Source: Curtobacterium sp. Leaf183
GTDB taxonomy: Bacteria > Actinomycetota > Actinomycetes > Actinomycetales > Microbacteriaceae
NCBI RefSeq assembly: GCF_001424385.1
Contig: NZ_LMPO01000008.1
Coordinates: forward strand, 414,727 to 452,774
DNA length: 38,048 bases
Reading direction: 5' to 3'
Each line of letters opens with the position of its first letter. Within the stretch, counting starts at the first letter, position 1. Under the pieces are notes generated by a model. The model was not told the origin of the DNA. It saw only the letters and a program-made list of their open reading frames with translations, and searched no databases. Shown in pieces: positions 23,307 through 31,397 of this stretch. The translations under genes were made by a program, and so were the position numbers.

Positions 23307-24773
23307 CTACTTCGAGTCGGCCTTGATCGGCTCGGCGTCCTTCGAGACGTCCTCGGCCGGGGTCGCGTAGACCGGGCCGGCGGCGTCGGCGGGCTTGCCC
23401 TCCTCCGGACCGGCGGCGACGGCCTTGGGCTCGTCGGCCGTGGCCGGCTTCGGGCGCGACGCGAAGGTCTCGAACGCCGCGCGCGGCGTCTCGCGGTCGT
23501 CGAGCGACGCGATGTCGCGGCCGAGGAAGAAACCGCCGACCCAGTCGCCGACGACGCGGATCTTGCGCTCCCACGACGGCATCGCCAGCCCGTGGTAGCC
23601 ACGGTGGGCGCCCCACGCGAGGAAGCCCGTCATGGCGAACTTGCCGGACTGGAAGACACCGATGCCGAGGCCGAGCCCCGCGACGGCACCGAGGTTCTTG
23701 TGCTTGTAGTCGACCGTTGCCTCGTTGCGCATGATCGCGACGAGGTTCTTCGCGAGCTGCTTGGCCTGGCGCACGGCGTGCTGGGCGTTCGGGACGCACA
23801 TGCCGCCGACGCCGCCACCGGTCAGGTCCGGCACAGCCGCGACGTCGCCGCAGGCCCAGGCGTCGGGAACGACCGCGCCCTCGTTGACGATGCGCAGGTC
23901 GGGCTGGACGGTGATGCGGCCGCGGGGCTCGAGCGGGAAGTCGGTGCCCTTGACCATCGGGTTCGCCATGACGCCGGCGGTCCAGATGATCAGGTCGGAC
24001 GGGATCGTCTCGATCGAGTCGTCCTTCGCCTTGAGCTGGCAGACGCCGCCCTCGGCCGACGCGAGCTGGGTCTCGAGGTGCACGGTCGCGCCACGCTCGG
24101 CCAGGTTCTTGAGCACCCAGTGCGAGGTCTCGAGCGAGACCTCGGGCATGATCCGGCCCATCGCCTCGACCAGGTGGAAGTGTGTGTCGTCGAACGACAG
24201 CTGCGGGTAGCTCTTGAGCAGGTCGGTGACGAAGGAGCGGAGTTCGGCGAAGACCTCGATGCCCGCGAAGCCACCGCCGACGACGACGACCGTGAGCAGA
24301 CGGTCACGCTCGGGACCCGCCGGCAGGTTCGAGGCCTTGGCGAAGTTGGTGAGGACCTTGTCGCGGATCGCGGCCGCTTCCTCGATGGTCTTGAGGCCGA
24401 TCGCCTCGTCCGCGACACCCGGGATCGGGAACGTGCGCGACACCGCACCGGCGGTCATCACGATCTGGTCGTACGACTCTTCCCACGGCTCGCCGAGCTC
24501 GGGGGTGATCGTCGCCGTCTTGGTGGCGTGGTCGACGTTCGTGACCTTCGCCGTGACGACGCGCGTCTTCTTGAGGTGCCGACGGTGCGACACGATCGCG
24601 TGACGCGGCTCGATCGAGCCGGCGGCGACCTCGGGGAGGAACGGCTGGTAGGTCATGTACGGCAGCGGGTCCACCATGACGACATCGGCTTCGCCCTGAC
24701 GAAGGTGCTTCTCGAGCTTCCAGGCGGTGTAGAAGCCGGCGTAACCGCCGCCGACGACGAGGATCTTGGGCAC
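23307..24773 (-). CDS. ndh: Type II NADH:quinone oxidoreductase
   Basis: Single-subunit FAD enzyme on the inner face of the membrane that passes electrons from NADH to menaquinone without pumping protons. The 488-aa product has two dinucleotide folds: GGGYAG (8-13) for FAD and VVVVGGGFAGIE for NADH. WACGDVAAVPD is the second FAD contact, and QHAVRQAKQLAKNL with the following hydrophobic region is the quinone/membrane side. The last 60 residues are an Ala/Pro/Asp/Lys-rich tail of low complexity. The frame extends to 24866; GTG 24773 is chosen from AAGGAG (24784-24789) and the immediate FAD motif. It is probably the last gene of a run with DUF501 and divIC. Confidence 0.93.
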   Translation of the reverse strand: MPKILVVGGGYAGFYTAWKLEKHLRQGEADVVMVDPLPYMTYQPFLPEVAAGSIEPRHAIVSHRRHLKKTRVVTAKVTNVDHATKTATITPELGEPWEESYDQIVMTAGAVSRTFPIPGVADEAIGLKTIEEAAAIRDKVLTNFAKASNLPAGPERDRLLTVVVVGGGFAGIEVFAELRSFVTDLLKSYPQLSFDDTHFHLVEAMGRIMPEVSLETSHWVLKNLAERGATVHLETQLASAEGGVCQLKAKDDSIETIPSDLIIWTAGVMANPMVKGTDFPLEPRGRITVQPDLRIVNEGAVVPDAWACGDVAAVPDLTGGGVGGMCVPNAQHAVRQAKQLAKNLVAIMRNEATVDYKHKNLGAVAGLGLGIGVFQSGKFAMTGFLAWGAHRGYHGLAMPSWERKIRVVGDWVGGFFLGRDIASLDDRETPRAAFETFASRPKPATADEPKAVAAGPEEGKPADAAGPVYATPAEDVSKDAEPIKADSK

Positions 24774-24816
24774 GGGGGATGATCTCCTTGGAGTGGGGTG
24801 GTTGCCGGGCGGCTGG

Positions 24817-25365
24817 TCAGACTTCGCCGCCACCCGCCCCGACTCCAGCGTCTGCGAGCCCATCATACGCCCGGCATTCGCACCGGTCGGGCGACCACGA
24901 GGCGCGGGCGAGCGCCAGGTCGCCGATGGGGTTCACGCCGGGTCCGGCAGCGAGGGTGTGGCCGACGAGGGCGTGCAGGCACTTCACGCGGACGGGCATG
25001 CCGCCCGCGCTGATGCCGTCGATCTCGTCGACGTGCTCGATCGACTCGCGGTCGGCGAGGTAGGACTCGTGGGCCGCGCGGTAGCGATCGGCCATGTCGG
25101 GGTCCTCGAGCAGCTCGGCGAGTTCGGGCATGACGCCCGTTGCCTCAAGCGTGCTGACGGCAGCGGTGGCGGCCGGGTGGCACAGGTAGTACAGCGTCGG
25201 GAACGGGGTGCCGTTGCCCAGGCGCGGCTTCGTCGCGACGACCGTGGGGTTGCCGCAGACACAGCGTGCCGCGATGCCGACGACGTCGCGGGCAGGGCGG
25301 CCGAGCTGTGCGGAGACCACCTGCACGTCGTGGTCGGACGGCGGGTCGAACGGAGGGGTCGTCAC
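24817..25365 (-). CDS. DUF501 domain-containing protein
   Basis: A 182-aa cytosolic protein of the DUF501 family, which is almost always found after divIC and eno in Actinobacteria. Visible are CVCGNPTVVATKPRL.GTPFPTLYYLCHP near the N-terminus and MPVRVKCLHALVGHTLAAGPGVNPIGD, followed by a final CEC. The spaced cysteines and histidines could bind a metal (inference). No activity is known. GTG 25365 has TAGCCT nine nt upstream, so a very short leader is possible, or it is read from the divIC transcript 44 bp upstream. ndh starts 43 bp downstream. Confidence 0.88.
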   Translation of the reverse strand: MTTPPFDPPSDHDVQVVSAQLGRPARDVVGIAARCVCGNPTVVATKPRLGNGTPFPTLYYLCHPAATAAVSTLEATGVMPELAELLEDPDMADRYRAAHESYLADRESIEHVDEIDGISAGGMPVRVKCLHALVGHTLAAGPGVNPIGDLALARASWSPDRCECRAYDGLADAGVGAGGGEV

Positions 25366-25409
25366 GGGGACAAGAGGCTACCGGAGATGACGGCCCCCGT
25401 GCACCGCGG

Positions 25410-25952
25410 CTACTTGCCGGTGCTGCCCGTACCCGAGACCTCGGGAGCGACGAGCTCCTGCGCGGTCTCCTTCGACAGCCCGGACTGCAGGACCGAGGAC
25501 ATCATCGCCTGCACCCAGTCGACCTTGGGTGTCTGCACCGTCGCGCTGACCGGCGTCCCCGAGTCGGTGGTCGGCTTCGTGTCACCGGTCCCCGCGCTCT
25601 CGCCGTCACCCATCACCAGGAAGCTCTGCTCGCCCGGGTACACGTAGAGCAGCCGGTCACGCGCCTGGGCCTCGATGTAGGCGGGGTCGTCCCAGCGTGC
25701 GACGTCCTTCTTCTTCTGCGCGACGTCGGACTTCTGCGCGGCGACCTCGTGCTGCTTCTGGGCGATCTGCTCCTGCTGCTGGATGAGCGTCCGGAGCGAC
25801 GGCGCCAACACCACGACGAACAGCACGACGATCGCGAGCATGATCAGGCTGAAGCCGGAGAACCGGATGGTGCGGTACCACGGCTGCTCCGCCGTGGCGC
25901 CCTCGGGCATGGCCACGGGCACGCGGCGGACGCGGGGCTTCTGGTTCGGCAC
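25410..25952 (-). CDS. FtsB/DivIC septum formation initiator family protein
   Basis: A 180-aa bitopic division protein of the FtsL/FtsB/DivIC class that joins the divisome at midcell. It has a basic cytosolic start, a transmembrane helix (about 33-53, ending VVVLAPSL), and a coiled coil rich in Gln, Lys and Ala (about 54-90). WDDPAYIEAQARDRLLYVYPGE follows, the FtsB-type conserved segment, then a variable Thr/Gly tail. The frame runs far upstream, but GTG 25952 has TATCGT exactly 6 nt before it, matching the leaderless pattern, and gives a normal N-terminus. In relatives this gene closely follows eno; here 382 bp separate them. Confidence 0.88.
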   Translation of the reverse strand: MPNQKPRVRRVPVAMPEGATAEQPWYRTIRFSGFSLIMLAIVVLFVVVLAPSLRTLIQQQEQIAQKQHEVAAQKSDVAQKKKDVARWDDPAYIEAQARDRLLYVYPGEQSFLVMGDGESAGTGDTKPTTDSGTPVSATVQTPKVDWVQAMMSSVLQSGLSKETAQELVAPEVSGTGSTGK

Positions 25953-25958
25953 GGTTCG

Positions 25959-25964
25959 ACGATA
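25959..25964 (-). promoter_or_regulatory. -10 box, leaderless divIC promoter
   Basis: TATCGT on the minus strand, 6 nt before GTG 25952. It is the same hexamer as in front of the hemolysin III gene. It gives divIC its own promoter, independent of eno. Confidence 0.55.
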
Positions 25965-26278
25965 ACCCGGCCGACACGGCCGTTCGCTGCGCCGCGCGCG
26001 TGTTCCGCACCCTCTCAGCGAGCGGTGCGCCCTGGAGGCGCGGCAACCCTCCGCCACGCACCGTCCAGGCCGCCTCGTGGTCGCGCAACACGCTGCAAGG
26101 AGTCGTTCGACGTCGCACGACGCGTCGCGTGCCGCGCGTCGGAGCGACGCTCCATGCGACCTCGACACGCGGCGGGCGGCGTTTCGAGCGACTCCGGCCG
26201 GAGGGGATGGCCAGCGACTCCGGCCGAAGGGGATGGCCAGAGGGGATGGCCAGAGGCACGGAGCCCGGCGCACGCGAC
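25965..26278. other. Gene-free spacer between eno and divIC
   Basis: About 310 bp with no believable gene. Short frames are arginine-rich and lack ribosome sites. The part nearest eno holds the 26-bp repeat. The remainder (25965-26187) is rich in CGCG-type words and I see no other structure in it. Confidence 0.6.
26188..26252. repeat. 26-bp direct repeat, 2.5 units
   Basis: Units at 26188-26213 and 26214-26239 differ by one base. A 13-bp half unit (GAGGGGATGGCCA) follows at 26240-26252. Each has CTCCGGCCG then AGGGGATGGCC. It lies between the eno terminator and divIC. Confidence 0.85.
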
Positions 26279-26311
26279 GGAACGCCGCCCTCCAGAGGAG
26301 GACGGCGTTCC
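26279..26311 (-). terminator. Enolase terminator
   Basis: GGAACGCCG pairs with CGGCGTTCC and, after one mismatch, CCTCC-side bases continue the stem (26279-26293 with 26297-26311), around a 3-nt loop. It starts 23 bp past the eno stop. Confidence 0.75.
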
Positions 26312-26334
26312 GGGGATCGCTCCGACTGGTTCGA

Positions 26335-27669
<1,335 letters not shown>

Positions 27670-27722
27670 CTACCGACGCGCGGTGAACGGTTTCGCTGCA
27701 CCGGGTGACGACTGTGGAGAAC

Positions 27723-28967
27723 TCAGTCGAGCGGACGGAACTCCACACCCTCGAGCGACTCGGTGTCGGGCTGCACGACGGCGAACGCGCCGAAGCCCTG
27801 TGCCGCCAGCCCGGCGAGCAGGTTCTTCATGTTCTTGGTCCGCCGCTCGAGTCGCACGCGCTGGTGCTGCCCGAGTGCCTCGCTCTTGAGCGCTGCCAGA
27901 CGCACCGGGTCGACGTCGCGGTCATACACGAGCACCACGGCGTCCGAGGTCGTCGTCTCCGGCAGGGTGACCAGGTCGACGAGCCGCTCGAACCCGAGGG
28001 AGAACCCCACGGCCGGGACGTCCTGCCCCAGGAACCGGCCGATCATGCCGTCGTAGCGCCCGCCGCCACCCAGGCTGTAGGCGAAGTCCGGGTGCGCCAC
28101 CTCGAAGATCGTCCCCGTGTAGTAGCCCATCCCGCGCACGAGCGTCGGGTCGAAGCGCAGGTCGATGCCGGGCAGCGCGTCGCGCAGGTGGACGAGGTCG
28201 TCGAAGGCCTCGACGTCGAGCCAGTCCGCGCCCGCGACGCTGTCCCAGTCGGCGGACTCGAGTGCACCGATCGTGTCCTCGAGTCCGGGGAGCGTCGCCC
28301 CCAGGTCAGCGCGGAGCTCGGCGGCGACCCCGGACGCCCCGATCTTGTCGAGCTTGTCCACCGTGATGAGCGCGCGGTCGGCCGCTGCCGAGTCGGTGAT
28401 GCCCCACGACGCCAACAGCGCGAGCAGGACCCGGCGGTCGTTGATCCGGATCGACGTCCCGGTGACCCCGAGCGCGTCGAGCGCGGCCGTCGTCGCCTGG
28501 ATGAGTTCGACCTCGGCGAGCTGCCCTGGCTCGCCGAGGACGTCGATGTCGCACTGCAGGAACTGCCGGTAGCGCCCCTTCTGCGGACGTTCGGCACGCC
28601 ACACGGGGGCGATCTGCACCGAACGGAAGACCGAGGGCAGCTCGGCTCGGTGCGAGGCGTAGAAGCGGGCGAGCGGCACGGTCAGGTCGAAGCGGAGTCC
28701 GAGGTCGGCGAGGTCGAGTGGCGCAGCCGCAGTTCGCAGGTCGTCCACCGTGAGGCCGCGGCGCATGACCCCGAATGCGAGCTTCTCGTTGTCACCGCCG
28801 AGGCCCGAGTGCAGTCGTGCGGCGTCCTCGACCACGGGGGTCTCGATCTCGTCGAACCCGTGTCGGGCGTACACGTCGCGGACGACACCGAGGACGTGCT
28901 CGCGCCGCGCCTTGTCCGCGGGGAGGAAGTCACGCATGCCACGGGGTGCCGTCACGGTCGTTGCCAT
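27723..28967 (-). CDS. hisS: Histidine--tRNA ligase
   Basis: Charges tRNA-His. A 414-aa class II synthetase. APRGMRDFLP begins the catalytic core; LRFDLTVPLARFYA and RPQKGRYRQFLQCDIDVLG form the ATP and motif-2 region. LVRGMGYYTGTIFEV and SLGGGGRYDGMIGRFLGQ are the two HisRS-specific histidine-binding motifs. A C-terminal anticodon-binding domain begins near 320. ATG 28967 has CAGGAT 6 nt upstream, which could be a weak -10 or (AGGA) a Shine-Dalgarno. I looked for a T-box leader upstream and found none. eno lies 98 bp downstream without a clear terminator between. Confidence 0.95.
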   Translation of the reverse strand: MATTVTAPRGMRDFLPADKARREHVLGVVRDVYARHGFDEIETPVVEDAARLHSGLGGDNEKLAFGVMRRGLTVDDLRTAAAPLDLADLGLRFDLTVPLARFYASHRAELPSVFRSVQIAPVWRAERPQKGRYRQFLQCDIDVLGEPGQLAEVELIQATTAALDALGVTGTSIRINDRRVLLALLASWGITDSAAADRALITVDKLDKIGASGVAAELRADLGATLPGLEDTIGALESADWDSVAGADWLDVEAFDDLVHLRDALPGIDLRFDPTLVRGMGYYTGTIFEVAHPDFAYSLGGGGRYDGMIGRFLGQDVPAVGFSLGFERLVDLVTLPETTTSDAVVLVYDRDVDPVRLAALKSEALGQHQRVRLERRTKNMKNLLAGLAAQGFGAFAVVQPDTESLEGVEFRPLD

Positions 28968-28997
28968 GGGCCAATCCTGTCAGATCGACACGACGAG

Positions 28998-29026
28998 TTG
29001 CGTGCTGACCGACCCACTGATATTGT
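28998..29026 (+). promoter_or_regulatory. Promoter pointing into the hisS-mazG gap
   Basis: TTGCGT (28998-29003), a 17-bp spacer whose last three bases are TGA (extended -10), and TATTGT (29021-29026). It reads away from hisS, and no plus-strand gene follows for 900 bp. Confidence 0.55.
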
Positions 29027-29032
29027 GGATGC

Positions 29033-29205
29033 AGAACCTCGGCATGGCGAGTGCCTGATCCACTCGCCGTGTCGTTCGCGAGGGCACCGTGCTGCAGAGT
29101 GCCCCGCGGTTCGAGCGGGATCCCCGTCGGTGCACAATCCCTGGTTGCACCGACGGCCCCGCTCGCGGGCGTCCTCCTTTTTCGGGTTAGGAGGACGCCC
29201 GCACT
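29033..29205 (+). ncRNA. Candidate small RNA between hisS and mazG
   Basis: Bounded by the promoter above and a strong terminator, about 170 nt, with no coding potential that makes sense. Folding elements: an 8-bp stem GGCGAGTG/CACTCGCC (29046-29053/29061-29068), an 11-bp stem (29124-29134/29146-29156), and the 13-bp terminal stem, whose 5' arm and loop contain CCTCCTTTTT, similar to the anti-Shine-Dalgarno end of 16S rRNA. I cannot assign it to a known RNA family; 6C RNA, 4.5S, T-box and tmRNA signatures are absent. No homologue search was possible. Confidence 0.45.
29165..29202. terminator. Strong hairpin downstream of mazG / end of candidate RNA
   Basis: A perfect 13-bp stem (29165-29177 with 29190-29202) and a 12-nt loop beginning TTTTT on the plus strand. 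It can terminate the plus-strand RNA and, 34 bp past the mazG stop, the mazG mRNA as well. Confidence 0.75.
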
Positions 29206-29235
29206 TCCCGCCCCAGCGCTCGCTGCCACATCCGC

Positions 29236-29865
29236 TCAGTCACCCGCGCGTCCCTCCGCCTCGAGCCGACGAACCGCAGCCCGCAGGCTCTCCACCGGAT
29301 CGATCCCCGACCGCCGCGCCGCCGCGATCGCTCCGAGCATCTCCGAGCCCCAGTCGGCGTCAGCCCCATCCGGCCCCACGACGGCGGCGACGGCTGCGTC
29401 GGCGTCGCCCCGCTCCTCCAGGCGTTCCAACAGCTTGACCGCACGCTCCATCGGGGGCATCGCCCTCGGGACTCCGTCGAACACGCTCGTGCGCGCGGAC
29501 TTCTCGGCTGCCTTCGCCGCCCGCCACACGCGCACCACGTCCTCGACGGTGTCCGCGCGTTCGTCGCCGAAGACGTGGGGGTGGCGGCGGACCATCTTCT
29601 CGCGGGCGGACTCGACGACGTCGTCGAGGTCGAACTCCCCCGCGCGGGCCGCGATCCCGGCATGGAGGACGACCTGGTACAGCACGTCCCCGAGTTCCTC
29701 GCGCACGTCGTCGACGTCCCCGTCCTCGATCGCGTCGACGAGTTCGTAGGACTCCTCGACGGCGTAGCGCGCGAGCGAGGCATGGGTCTGCTCGCGGTTC
29801 CAGACGCACCCGCCGTCCGGGTCGAGCAGGCGGTCCACGACGGCGGTCAGGTCCGAGACGGTCAT
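29236..29865 (-). CDS. mazG: MazG family nucleoside triphosphate pyrophosphohydrolase
   Basis: Hydrolyses NTPs or dNTPs, often damaged or non-canonical ones, to monophosphates and pyrophosphate. The 209-aa product has one complete MazG domain (about 8-105). CVWNREQTHASLARYAVEESYELVDAI and REELGDVLYQVVLHA give the EExxE...ExxD Mg-binding set, and RRHPHVFGD follows. It is shorter than the two-domain E. coli protein; after about residue 120 the sequence is a variable helical tail. ATG 29865 has GATACT 6 nt upstream, so it is perhaps leaderless. It is divergent from nhaA, and the two -10 regions share a small palindrome. Confidence 0.92.
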   Translation of the reverse strand: MTVSDLTAVVDRLLDPDGGCVWNREQTHASLARYAVEESYELVDAIEDGDVDDVREELGDVLYQVVLHAGIAARAGEFDLDDVVESAREKMVRRHPHVFGDERADTVEDVVRVWRAAKAAEKSARTSVFDGVPRAMPPMERAVKLLERLEERGDADAAVAAVVGPDGADADWGSEMLGAIAAARRSGIDPVESLRAAVRRLEAEGRAGD

Positions 29866-29872
29866 CGCATCA

Positions 29873-29886
29873 GTATCGGATACGAT
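29873..29886. promoter_or_regulatory. Overlapping mazG/nhaA promoter region
   Basis: GTATCGGATAC (29873-29883) is an 11-bp dyad. On the minus strand GATACT is 6 nt before mazG; on the plus strand TACGAT (29881-29886) is a likely nhaA -10 with a leader of about 54 nt. The two promoters cannot easily be used at once. Confidence 0.45.
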
Positions 29887-29946
29887 GACCGAGGCGTGTC
29901 GGGAAGTCTGGTCGACGGACCGTTTCCCGTACCCTCACGGAGTTCC

Positions 29947-31125
29947 ATGCTCGCAGCAATCCGTTCCCCGCGCTTTAGCGCGATCGCCCTCCTCGCAGCG
30001 GCGGTCCTCGGCCTCGTCCTGGCGAACACGCCGATCGGCCCCGGACTCGAACACGTCCTCGACCTGCACGCACCCTGGGGCGCCGTCGGCCTCGACCTGT
30101 CCGTCGCGCACTGGATCAGCGACGGGCTGCTCGCGGTGTTCTTCCTGCTCGTCGCGATCGAGCTCAAGCACGAACTCGTGGCGGGCGAACTCTCGAACCC
30201 CAAGACGGCGATCGTGCCGGCGATCGCCGCGGTAGGTGGTGTCCTCGTACCCGCGGGCGTCTTCCTCGCCGTCACCGCGGGCACGCAGTACACGCACGGG
30301 TGGCCGATCCCGACGGCGACGGACATCGCGTTCGCGCTCGGTGTGCTGGCGATGTTCGGCCGCGGGCTCCCCTCCACGCTGCGGGTGTTCCTGCTGGCAC
30401 TCGCGGTGCTCGACGACCTCATCGCGATCGTCATCATCGCGGTGGTGTTCGCGCACGACACCGACTTCCTCGCGCTCGGTGGCGCGGCGGTCCTGCTCGT
30501 GCTGTTCTGGCTGCTCGGCCGGATGCTCCGCCCGGGTCGATCGGGGCAGGGCTGGCTCATCGCCGGCATGGTCGTGCTCGGCGTCGTGACGTGGTGGCTC
30601 GTGTACCACTCGGGCGTCCACGCGACGATCGCCGGGGTCGCCCTCGGGCTCGTGCTGCCGCGACGTCCGGGACACACCCTGCACGAGCGGGTCGAGCCGT
30701 GGTCGAACGCGATCGTGCTGCCGGTCTTCGCGTTCGCGTCCGCCGCGGTGGTCATCCCCGCCGTCGGCATCGGCGAGCTCTCCCCCACGTTCTGGGCCGT
30801 CGTCCTGGCCCTCCCCGTCGGCAAGGTCATCGGGATCACGCTGTTCGGCGCCGTCGCGACGCGGGTGTTCCGGGGGCCTGGGCGTCCGTCGCTGTCGTTC
30901 TGGTCGATCGTCACCGTCGGGGTGCTCGGCGGCATCGGGTTCACCGTGTCCCTGCTGATGAACGAACTGGCCTTCGCGGGCAACGCCGAGATCGTCGACG
31001 AGGGGGTCCTGGCCGTGCTGGTCGGCTCGGGCATCGCGATGGTCGCCTCGGCGATCGTGGTCAGTCTCAAGGCGCGGCACCACCGTGCGCGGCGCGAACT
31101 CTCCGAGGCCGAGGCGACCGAGTAG
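29947..31125 (+). CDS. nhaA: Na+/H+ antiporter NhaA
   Basis: Exchanges cytoplasmic Na+ for external H+ in pH and salt homeostasis. The 392-aa product fits the family with about 12 helices. LAVLDDLIAIVIIAVVF holds the paired aspartates of the ion site; IPTATDIAFALGVLA and the C-terminal GGIGFTVSLLMNELAF with the conserved lysine helix LPVGKVIGI are present. The frame extends far upstream, but ATG 29947 has ACGGAG (29936-29941) at 5-nt spacing and the family's N-terminus. It is convergent with mfd; a tandem repeat and palindrome E fill the gap. Confidence 0.95.
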   Translation: MLAAIRSPRFSAIALLAAAVLGLVLANTPIGPGLEHVLDLHAPWGAVGLDLSVAHWISDGLLAVFFLLVAIELKHELVAGELSNPKTAIVPAIAAVGGVLVPAGVFLAVTAGTQYTHGWPIPTATDIAFALGVLAMFGRGLPSTLRVFLLALAVLDDLIAIVIIAVVFAHDTDFLALGGAAVLLVLFWLLGRMLRPGRSGQGWLIAGMVVLGVVTWWLVYHSGVHATIAGVALGLVLPRRPGHTLHERVEPWSNAIVLPVFAFASAAVVIPAVGIGELSPTFWAVVLALPVGKVIGITLFGAVATRVFRGPGRPSLSFWSIVTVGVLGGIGFTVSLLMNELAFAGNAEIVDEGVLAVLVGSGIAMVASAIVVSLKARHHRARRELSEAEATE

Positions 31126-31319
31126 ATCGTCGCCGGGCACGGCTGTCGCCCGGCGGAGCGACAACGTCGCTGTCGTACGACATCGGGATCGTCGCCGGGC
31201 GCGGCTGTCGCCCGGCAGAGCGACAACGTCGCTGTCGTACGACACCGGGATCGTCGCGCGAGCGGCAGCCAGCCAGCAGAGCGACAGCGTCGCTGTCGTA
31301 CGACATCGGGATCGTCGCA
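31126..31319. repeat. 62-bp tandem repeat, three units plus a fragment
   Basis: Units at 31126-31187, 31188-31249 and 31250-31310, then nine bases of a fourth, starting the base after the nhaA stop. Every unit holds the dyad TGTCGTACGACA and just before it AGCGAC-AAC-GTCGCT (AGCGAC-AGC-GTCGCT in unit 3). Units 1 and 2 are almost identical, and unit 3 has drifted in its first half. Not coding. Confidence 0.9.
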
Positions 31320-31338
31320 ACGGAGCGCACGCGACCCG

Positions 31339-31390
31339 CTGACGGACGGGAGGCCCGGTGCCAGCTGGCACCGGGCCTCCCGTCCGTCAG
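31339..31390. terminator. 52-bp perfect palindrome (repeat copy E)
   Basis: Perfect dyad about 31364/31365. Its inner 48 bp (31341-31388) are identical to copy A. It lies 7 bp past the mfd stop and, after the tandem repeat, about 210 bp from the nhaA stop; it is shared by the convergent pair. Confidence 0.8.
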
Positions 31391-31397
31391 GTGCGGA

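Noticed and set aside
21685..23799. 704-codon minus-strand frame running through the 131-bp repeats
   Set aside because: It is antisense to the desaturase, crosses the tRNA gene and is out of frame between repeat units.
28968..29235. T-box or other riboswitch in front of hisS
   Set aside because: On the minus strand there is no T-box consensus (AGGGTGGNACCGCG-like), and a -10-like box sits 6 nt before the start. The structure reads better as a plus-strand RNA.
31085..31342. 85-codon frame across the nhaA end and 62-bp repeats
   Set aside because: No ribosome site, and the repeat phase (62 and 61 bp) shifts frame between units.
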